A DNA stretch of 5,961 nucleotides from JBOGGN01 sp050744165 (GTDB lineage Bacteria; Actinomycetota; Acidimicrobiia; Acidimicrobiales; Palsa-688). This document shows, piece by piece, positions 4,951 through 5,961 of the stretch; within the stretch, counting starts at the first letter, position 1; each line of letters starts with the position of its first letter. The DNA is taken from the NCBI GenBank assembly GCA_050744165.1, contig JBOGGN010000030.1, forward strand, positions 1 through 5,961, given 5' to 3'. The notes beneath the pieces are model-generated. The model did not search any database and had not been told where the DNA came from. It saw only the letters and a program-made list of their open reading frames with translations. Both the position numbers and the translations under genes were made by a program.

Positions 4951-4977
4951 AAGTAAAAGGGGCGACCTGTTTCGCCC
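4951..4977 (-). terminator. Intrinsic terminator-like hairpin between polA and rpsA
   Basis: On the minus strand GGGCGA (4977-4972), a 6-nt loop, then TCGCCC (4965-4960) form a perfect 6-bp stem, followed by CTTTTACTT. It starts about 75 nt after the polA stop and its T-run ends about 27 nt before the rpsA ATG. It may end polA transcription. If the rpsA promoter lies upstream of it, it would sit in the rpsA leader as an attenuator. A TACCAT at about 70 nt before the rpsA ATG could be a -10 but has no good -35. Confidence 0.55.
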
Positions 4978-5052
4978 GGGGGAAAATGGTACTACCGCCA
5001 CCCGGTCTCCCGGCCGGCCCGAGCATCGATGGCCGAACCTCTCCCGGTGCGT

Positions 5053-5961
5053 TCAGGACTTGGCGTCTGCCCAGGTGTCGCCCCACGACAGGTGCACCTC
5101 CAACGGGACCGAAAGCTCCGCAGCGCCGGTCATACCGTCGGTGACCAGGGCCGACGCCACCTCCTCCTCGTCCGGTGGCACCTCCAAGATAACCTCGTCG
5201 TGCACCTGGAGCACCAACCGGCTGGCCAGTCCCTCCGCCTCGAGCCGCCGGTCGATGCGCACCAGCGCCGCCTTGAAAATATCCGCCGCCAGGCCCTGAA
5301 TTCCGGCGTTCATGGCCTGGCGTTCACCTGCTTGTCGAATCCGGTAATTGCCGGACTGCAATTCCGGGATCAGCCGGCGGCGCCCAAAGAGCGTCTCGGT
5401 GTACCCGCGGCTGCGGGCCTCGGCCACGACCCGGTCCATGTACGCCTTCACATTCGGAAAGGCGACGAAGTAGGCCCTCAGGATTTCGGCCGCTTCGTCC
5501 ACCGGGATCGACAGCCGCTGCGCCAGTCCGTAGGACTCCATCCCGTAGGCCAGCCCGTAGGAGACCATCTTTGCCTTGGACCGCTGGGCCAGCGTCACCT
5601 GGTCGCCGGCCACCGCGAACACCCGCGACGCGGTGACGTTGTGGATGTCGATACCACCCCGAAACGCCTCGCTCAGCCCCGGGTCCAGCGCCTAGTGGGC
5701 GATCACCCGCAGTTCGATCTGGTTGTAGTCGGCCACCAGGAACCGGCGACCGGCCGCGGGGATGAACGCCCGTCGAAACTCCCTGCCCTCTTCGCTGCGG
5801 ATCGGGATGTTGTGGAGGTTCGGCTGGTCGGATGACAGCCGCCCGGTCCGGGCCACCGTCTGGTTGAAGGTGGCGTGAATGCGCCCGTCGGCCCCTACCT
5901 CGGCCAGCAAGGAATCGCCATAGGTGGAGCGAAGTTTCTCGACTTCCCGGTAGCGCAATAG
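5053..5961 (-). pseudogene. polA: DNA polymerase I, C-terminal polymerase domain, interrupted by an in-frame TAG
   Basis: Pol I fills gaps in excision repair and replaces Okazaki primers. The window holds the C-terminal 301 sense codons; the N-terminal nuclease domains lie beyond the edge. Seen in order: KLRSTYGD, TGRLSS with LHNIPIRSEEGREFR, motif A ADYNQIELR (Asp equivalent to E. coli D705), motif B with SKAKMVSYGLAYGM (Lys and Tyr of the O helix; Tyr replaces E. coli F762, as usual in Actinobacteria), and motif C QVHDE with the second catalytic Asp (D882). One TAG at 5692-5694 follows RVIAH, where E. coli has Leu717. Both sides continue in the same frame with all motifs intact (89 codons before, 212 after, ending in TGA). 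As read, translation would stop within the palm/fingers region and give no polymerase. A GTG at 5622 could restart but has no Shine-Dalgarno and lacks motif A. The choices are sequencing error, true mutation, or read-through. No other decay is seen, so the lesion is recent or artefactual. Confidence 0.93.
5692..5694 (-). other. In-frame amber codon in polA
   Basis: CTA on the plus strand reads TAG on the minus strand, between the codons for IAH and ALDPG. The frame is the same on both sides, so this is a substitution and not an indel. One base change from TTG (Leu) would give it; two from CTG. rpsA and the HTH gene also end in TAG, so TAG is an ordinary stop in this genome. Confidence 0.85.

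Noticed and set aside
4924..5001. Longer rpsA start at 5001
   Set aside because: The extra residues cross a terminator-like hairpin and the ribosome binding site, and S1 proteins do not carry such a leader.
5053..5622. Split polA with an independently started C-terminal polypeptide
   Set aside because: The GTG at 5622 has no Shine-Dalgarno, and the piece lacks the motif A aspartate, so it could not work alone; an interrupted single gene is simpler.
5029..5835. Plus-strand open frame of 268 codons
   Set aside because: It is antisense to polA, whose polymerase motifs on the minus strand are unmistakable.

Overview
The window is high-GC DNA that looks actinobacterial. Four housekeeping genes, all on the minus strand, lie in the order polA, rpsA, coaE, uvrB. 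This order is known from Actinobacteria (Mycobacterium tuberculosis has polA-rpsA-coaE-uvrB in the Rv1629-Rv1633 stretch). Protein details, such as the UvrB Walker A ending in GSGKS and the Pol I wording QAMNAGIQGLAADIFK, fit a deep-branching actinobacterium, possibly Acidimicrobiia; that assignment is an inference.

Layout by + coordinates. 1-296 is the 5' end of uvrB (minus, cut by the window edge). 297-485 is a divergent regulatory gap. 486-1274 (plus) encodes an unrecognised, probably exported 262-aa protein with less GC-biased codons. 1275-1466 is a convergent gap with nested inverted repeats. 1467-2108 is coaE (minus), with a promoter that suggests a leaderless mRNA. About 2226-2985 (plus) is a badly degraded tnpB (IS200/IS605 or IS607 type). 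It is split by a 392-bp element at 2343-2734 with 12-bp terminal inverted repeats and a 4-bp TAAG target duplication. 3044-3343 (plus) encodes a small BldC/excisionase-like helix-turn-helix protein. 3445-4923 is rpsA (minus), four S1 domains plus a tail of 13 Gly-X-Y-like tripeptides. 4924-5052 holds a terminator-like hairpin. 5053-5961 is the polymerase C-terminus of polA (minus), broken by one in-frame TAG.

The core genes serve DNA repair and replication (PolA, UvrB), translation (S1) and coenzyme A synthesis (CoaE). The gaps around coaE are where accessory DNA has collected: an orphan exported protein on one side, and a transposon graveyard plus a small regulator on the other.

No CRISPR array, tRNA, rRNA or complete defence system was seen. 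The most notable items are the polA amber codon, the short inverted-repeat element nested in the tnpB remnant, and the 9-bp minisatellite that encodes the S1 tail and forms a strong G-quadruplex motif.
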